Positions 32,867 to 36,154 of a stretch of DNA of 36,154 bases are shown piece after piece; position 1 is the stretch's first letter, and every line of letters starts with the position of its first letter. The position numbers and the translations under genes are program-made. The stretch covers positions 6,808-42,961 of the forward strand of contig PLED01000109.1 in NCBI GenBank assembly GCA_003136355.1, written 5' to 3'. The notes beneath the pieces were generated by a model, which was given only the letters and a program-made list of their open reading frames with translations, searched no databases and was not told the DNA's origin. The stretch comes from Vulcanimicrobiota bacterium. Lineage in GTDB: Bacteria; Vulcanimicrobiota; Vulcanimicrobiia; Vulcanimicrobiales; Vulcanimicrobiaceae.

Positions 32867-32899
32867 GGCGGCCCACGCTAAGGGGCCGCCTTTTTTTTT
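32867..32899 (+). terminator. Rho-independent terminator after the ice-binding-like gene
   Basis: GGCGGCCC (32867-32874) pairs perfectly with GGGCCGCC (32883-32890) around an 8-base loop, followed directly by nine T (32891-32899). It ends the plus-strand transcript. The T-tract overlaps the stop codon of the convergent nagA gene. Read from the minus strand there is no T-tract after the stem, so it works in one direction. Confidence 0.95.
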
Positions 32900-34046
32900 A
32901 CGCCGCGGCCGGTGCGAAGACGTCGCCGAAAACGGTGGTCCCGCCGACCATCGTGCCGATGACGTTGTACTCGGCGTCCCAAAATGAGAGATCGGCACGC
33001 GCGCCCGGAGCGATGTGCCCCATTTCGCGATCGAGTGAAAGAAGTTTTGCCGGGGCATGCGTCGCCGCGACGATCGCTTTTGCAAACGGCAGTTCGGTGT
33101 AAGCCATGTAATTGCGAACGGCATCGTCCATGCGAAGCGCACTGCCGGCGATCGTGCCGTCCTCCGCCCGCATGACGCCGCCCGCAATGTGGTAACCAGG
33201 TCCCGCCGAAGGCATGATGTCGGTTGCGAGAATGAAGCGCTCGTGCAGCGTACGGTAGAGCAAGTCCACCATGACCGGCGCGACGTGAATGCCGTCGCAG
33301 ATGACTTGTACCGCCGTCCGGCCGTCCTGAATGAACGCCGCGAGAATAGACGGGTCGCGATGGTCGAGCGGCGGCATGGCGTTAAAGGCGTGTGTCAGCG
33401 AGCGGAAGCCCAAGCCGATGGCGAGCATGCCTTCACGGTAGCGCGCCGCGGTGTGGCCCGCCGAACAGACGATGCCGTGCTCCATAAAAAAACGCGCCGC
33501 ATCGGAAACACCGTCAACTTCGGGCGCCATCGTGACCATTAAGCATGCGCCTTTGCACGCTTCAACGAGCGCGCGCGTGCGCTCGCGCGTCGCAGGCAAA
33601 ATCCATTGCTGCTGATGCACGCGCCGGAATTTCGGATTGAGAAACGGTCCTTCGAAATGAATGCCTAAGCAGCGCGCGCCGCGCGGCAGATCCTCTTCGA
33701 GTTGATGCGCTGCTTCCACGACTTCGCCGGCCGCGTGCAGCATCGACTCCCACGGCGCCGTCATGATGCCGGCAAGGAAAGCGGTCGTGCCTTGCCGCGC
33801 ATATTCGACCGCGGCAACGGGAACCGCGTAGCCTTGATCGCGGTTGAACAAGAATTCGCCGGCGCCGTTGGTGTGGACGTCGATCAGCCCAGGTGCGATA
33901 CGCGTTCCGGCGGGCAGGCGATGATCGGTCGCGCCATCGGCCGGTAGTATTCCGGTAATGTGGCCATTGTCGACCGCGATACGGCCTTCGATTGACGATC
34001 CGTCGCCGATAGCGACGTGAGCGGGTCCCACTACGAAGGCGTTCAC
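32898..34046 (-). CDS. nagA: N-acetylglucosamine-6-phosphate deacetylase
   Basis: The product has 382 residues from GTG 34046-34044, overlapping the stop of the phosphomutase gene (GTGA). It is an amidohydrolase TIM barrel with metal and catalytic residues in place: PGLIDVHTNG (His58), HFEGPFLNP (metal ligand Glu132), GHT (His199), LTHAFNAM (His220), CDGIHV (His255) and catalytic Asp277 in ATDIMPSAG. It removes acetate from GlcNAc-6-phosphate to give glucosamine-6-phosphate, in peptidoglycan/chitin amino-sugar recycling. The phosphomutase just upstream fits a sugar-phosphate operon; NagB is not present in the window. Confidence 0.93.
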   Translation of the reverse strand: MNAFVVGPAHVAIGDGSSIEGRIAVDNGHITGILPADGATDHRLPAGTRIAPGLIDVHTNGAGEFLFNRDQGYAVPVAAVEYARQGTTAFLAGIMTAPWESMLHAAGEVVEAAHQLEEDLPRGARCLGIHFEGPFLNPKFRRVHQQQWILPATRERTRALVEACKGACLMVTMAPEVDGVSDAARFFMEHGIVCSAGHTAARYREGMLAIGLGFRSLTHAFNAMPPLDHRDPSILAAFIQDGRTAVQVICDGIHVAPVMVDLLYRTLHERFILATDIMPSAGPGYHIAGGVMRAEDGTIAGSALRMDDAVRNYMAYTELPFAKAIVAATHAPAKLLSLDREMGHIAPGARADLSFWDAEYNVIGTMVGGTTVFGDVFAPAAA

Positions 34047-35383
34047 GAGAGTATCAATCCAAGCGCCTCGTCGCGATGTTTCATCATGAGTTCGCGCGTG
34101 TCGCCTTCGACATTCAGGCGCAGCAGCGGCTCCGTATTAGAAGGTCGCACGTTCAGCCACCAGTCGGGATAAGAGATCGTGATGCCGTCCAAATGATCGA
34201 CCTGGGCACTTTTGAAAAATTCCTCGATCTCCCGCATTTTACCCCGGACGTCTTTGACCTCCGAGTTGATTTCGCCCGAGCGAAAACGCGTGTCGATCGG
34301 CGTGATGAATTCGCTCACGGGCTTGTTTGCTTCGCTGAAGAGTTCCAGGCACTGCATCAGCGCGATCATTCCCGAGTCGGCGTACCAATTATCGCGGAAG
34401 TAAAAGTGCCCGCTGTGTTCGCCTCCGAAAATCACGTCCTGCTCGCGCATCGTTTGCTTGATGAGCGAGTGCCCCACTTGGGAACGAACCGGAATCCCCC
34501 CGTTTGCCTTGATCAGCTCGGGAACGCTCCGGCTGCAAATGAGGTTGTACAAGATTTTGCTGCCCGGGTGACGCTTGAGCGTGTTGAGTGCGACGAGCGC
34601 AGTGACGGTGCTGCCGTCGATCAGATCGCCCTTCTCGTCGACGATGAACATGCGGTCCGCGTCGCCGTCAAAGGCGGCGCCGAGATCGCAGCCGTGTTTG
34701 CGCACCGCGGCCTGCAAGTCAATCATGTTTTCGGGTTCGATCGGACTTGCCGGGTGGTTCGGAAAGCTGCCGTTGAGTTCGAAGTACAGCGGCACCACCT
34801 CGCACGGTAAGTGCTTAAAGACGTGTGGGACCGTTTCGCCCGCCATGCCATTGCCGGCATCGATTGCGATCTTGAATGGCTTGATCTGCGCGGGATCGAT
34901 GAACGAAAGACAGTGGGCCGCGAACTCATCCAAAATATCGCGGTGCGTGATTTGTCCTTTTGCCGCAGCTGCCGGGGGCGGCAGATCTCCCGACGCGATC
35001 TGATCGCGAATCTGCGCCAGTCCCGTGTCGAGCGAAATCGCCTGCGCCTGCGATCGCGTGAACTTCATGCCGTTGTAGTCGGCGGGGTTGTGCGACGCGG
35101 TGATCATTACGCCGCCGTCGAGTTCGTACTTCCCAACTGCGAAGTAGAGTGCGTCGGTCGAGACGCGCCCGACGTCGAGGACGTTTGCACCCGCTTCGGA
35201 CGCGCCGCGGGCGAACGCCTCGAAGAGACTGTTGCCGGAGTCGCGCATGTCGCGCCCGACCGCGACGTTCTTCGCCGCGAGCAGCGGTACGAAGCAGCGA
35301 CCGATTTTGTAGGCGAGGTCGTCGTTGAGTTGGCCGGGATAGATGCCGCGTACGTCGTAGCTCTTGAAAATCGCCGAGAGCAT
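34043..35383 (-). CDS. Phosphomannomutase/phosphoglucomutase
   Basis: The product has 446 residues if started at ATG 35383-35381, which has GGGGACGGGG just upstream; a second ATG at 35395 adds four residues. It is an alpha-D-phosphohexomutase with the four expected motifs: the phosphoserine Ser97 in MITASHNPADYNG, the metal-binding loop DGDADR (239-244), the sugar-specificity loop GGEHSGHFYF and the phosphate-binding loop RPSNTEPLLRL. GEHSGH is typical of bifunctional PMM/PGM (AlgC/ManB) rather than of GlmM (which has GEQSGH). It interconverts hexose 1- and 6-phosphates for surface polysaccharide synthesis. It is followed by nagA and preceded by glnA on the same strand. Confidence 0.93.
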   Translation of the reverse strand: MLSAIFKSYDVRGIYPGQLNDDLAYKIGRCFVPLLAAKNVAVGRDMRDSGNSLFEAFARGASEAGANVLDVGRVSTDALYFAVGKYELDGGVMITASHNPADYNGMKFTRSQAQAISLDTGLAQIRDQIASGDLPPPAAAAKGQITHRDILDEFAAHCLSFIDPAQIKPFKIAIDAGNGMAGETVPHVFKHLPCEVVPLYFELNGSFPNHPASPIEPENMIDLQAAVRKHGCDLGAAFDGDADRMFIVDEKGDLIDGSTVTALVALNTLKRHPGSKILYNLICSRSVPELIKANGGIPVRSQVGHSLIKQTMREQDVIFGGEHSGHFYFRDNWYADSGMIALMQCLELFSEANKPVSEFITPIDTRFRSGEINSEVKDVRGKMREIEEFFKSAQVDHLDGITISYPDWWLNVRPSNTEPLLRLNVEGDTRELMMKHRDEALGLILS

Positions 35384-35450
35384 CCCCGTCCCCATAGACG
35401 GAGCCGTTCGAAGGGTCTCTGAGGTTTGCCTATCCCGATCAAGCGAAGCT

Positions 35451-35498
35451 GGGGTCGGCCGCAACCGCTAATCATACCCTGCGGTTGAGGCCGACCCC
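35451..35498. repeat. Large inverted repeat between glnA and the phosphomutase gene
   Basis: GGGGTCGGCCGCAACCGC (35451-35468) and GCGGTTGAGGCCGACCCC (35481-35498) are 18-base arms with one mismatch and a 12-base loop. It lies 9 bases after the glnA stop. Without a T-tract it is not a textbook intrinsic terminator, but it is the only strong structure after glnA. It may be a palindromic repeat acting as transcript end or stabiliser. The rest of the 124-base gap holds the start region of the phosphomutase. Confidence 0.7.
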
Positions 35499-35507
35499 GG
35501 CTAAGCG

Positions 35508-36154
35508 TTACGCGTCGTAGTAGAGATAGAACTCGTACGGATGCGGACGAATCTCCACCGGCTTCAGTTCGCGTTCGGTTTTGTAGGCGATCCACAGATC
35601 GATGAAGTCGTCGGTAAAGACCCCGGTGTCGGTGAGGTACGCGTGGTCGTCGCGAAGTGCGTCGAGCGATTCGCGCAGCGAACCTGGTACCGAACGAATC
35701 TTTGCGGCTTTCTCGGGGGGCAGGTCGTAGATGTTTTCTTCGAGCGGTCCGAAACCCGCGGCGACCGGATCGATCTTGCGCTTGATGCCGTCGAGTCCCG
35801 CACAGAGCAGCGCGGAGAAGGCAAGATACGGGTTCGCCGTCGGATCGGGCGGCCGGAATTCGAGCCGCTTGGATTTCGGATTACCTTGGAAGAACATCGG
35901 GATGCGAATTGCGGCCGAGCGGTTGCGAGCAGAAAACGCAACGTTGACTGGTGCTTCATAGTGCGGCACCAGACGCTTGTACGAGTTGGTCGTCGGTGCG
36001 CAGAACGCCATCAGTGAATCGATGTGCGTGAGCAAACCGCCGATGTAGTACAGCATCGTCTGCGAACATTCGGCGTAGCCGTCCTTGTCGTAGAATAGCG
36101 GCTCGCCTTCGTTCCAGAGTGATTGATGCACGTGCATGCCGCTGCCGTTATCGC
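35508..36154 (-). CDS. glnA: Glutamine synthetase type I, C-terminal part (5' end outside the window)
   Basis: The visible part, about 215 residues, begins in [13 protein letters not shown], the GSI ATP/ammonia-site segment, and runs to the normal C-terminus [11 protein letters not shown]. Also visible are [22 protein letters not shown] (active-site Arg segment), [21 protein letters not shown] and [10 protein letters not shown]. The last contains the Tyr (codon 35729-35727) that matches the adenylylation site of GSI-beta enzymes, so control by a GlnE-type adenylyltransferase is possible. It makes glutamine from glutamate, ammonia and ATP as a cytoplasmic dodecamer. It is transcribed towards the phosphomutase gene, from which a large inverted repeat separates it. 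Confidence 0.96.
   Translation of the reverse strand, partial: DNGSGMHVHQSLWNEGEPLFYDKDGYAECSQTMLYYIGGLLTHIDSLMAFCAPTTNSYKRLVPHYEAPVNVAFSARNRSAAIRIPMFFQGNPKSKRLEFRPPDPTANPYLAFSALLCAGLDGIKRKIDPVAAGFGPLEENIYDLPPEKAAKIRSVPGSLRESLDALRDDHAYLTDTGVFTDDFIDLWIAYKTERELKPVEIRPHPYEFYLYYDA

Noticed and set aside
35451-35498. Intrinsic terminator of glnA
   Set aside because: The stem is strong, but no T-tract follows on the minus strand; listed as an inverted repeat instead.
1-36154. tRNA, rRNA, CRISPR array, prophage or insertion sequence
   Set aside because: I saw no tRNA-like cloverleaf, rRNA sequence, transposase, integrase or spaced direct repeats. The only mobile-like items are higBA and short palindromic repeats.

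Overview
This is a GC-rich (by eye about 60%) bacterial chromosomal window, dense with genes and with almost no empty sequence: no gap between genes exceeds about 140 bases. Lipoprotein signals, a substrate-binding-protein ABC system, an outer-membrane-like barrel and GSI-type glutamine synthetase show a bacterium with a cell envelope of diderm type. The mix of CoA-ester catabolism, S53 sedolisin with a propeller, DUF885 peptidase, copper-amine-oxidase-N domains and Pro/Thr/Ser linkers would fit an uncultivated soil phylum such as Eremiobacterota (WPS-2). That placement is an inference from gene style, not shown by a marker gene. Non-ATG starts (GTG, TTG, possibly ATA/ATT) are frequent.

Layout. 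(1) 1-562: 3'-truncated Nudix hydrolase on the minus strand. (2) 595-7259, plus: an aromatic-CoA / beta-oxidation operon: two-domain 3-hydroxyacyl-CoA dehydrogenase, thiolase, aldehyde dehydrogenase, a small acidic protein, a BoxB-like di-iron epoxidase and an enoyl-CoA hydratase, mostly overlapping or abutting. BoxA, BoxC and a CoA ligase are not in the window. (3) 7261-9103: FtsX-type ABC permease and its ATPase, followed by a small secreted protein and a DUF885 peptidase (to 11323). (4) 11324-18326, minus: secreted protein, CPA2-type cation/proton antiporter with a riboswitch-like leader, lipoprotein S53 peptidase with propeller repeats, ATP-dependent DNA ligase and the ligase-associated MBL-fold exonuclease. 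(5) 18399-23831, plus: cysK, L-asparaginase II, metH, i.e. sulfur amino-acid metabolism. (6) 23845-24457: higBA toxin-antitoxin module with a consensus promoter whose spacer is a palindromic operator. (7) 24508-29300, plus: complete branched-chain amino acid ABC transporter (SBP, livH, livM, livG, livF). (8) 29301-30522: divergent Crp/Fnr regulator and STAS protein. (9) 30548-32833, plus: copper-amine-oxidase-N/barrel protein and DUF3494 ice-binding lipoprotein, closed by an intrinsic terminator. (10) 32898-36154, minus: nagA, phosphomannomutase/phosphoglucomutase and the C-terminal part of glnA.

How they work together. The first operon looks like a route from an aromatic (or other) acyl-CoA through epoxidation, ring-cleavage-product oxidation and beta-oxidation to acetyl- and succinyl-CoA. 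The liv transporter, glnA, asparaginase, cysK and metH are nitrogen and sulfur amino-acid functions. The strongest candidate for something under-described is the leader of the antiporter gene (12979-13084). There one segment can pair either in an aptamer-like stem or with the Shine-Dalgarno sequence, and the context recalls the lithium-sensing nhaA-I class. The second is the BoxB-like operon without its usual partners.
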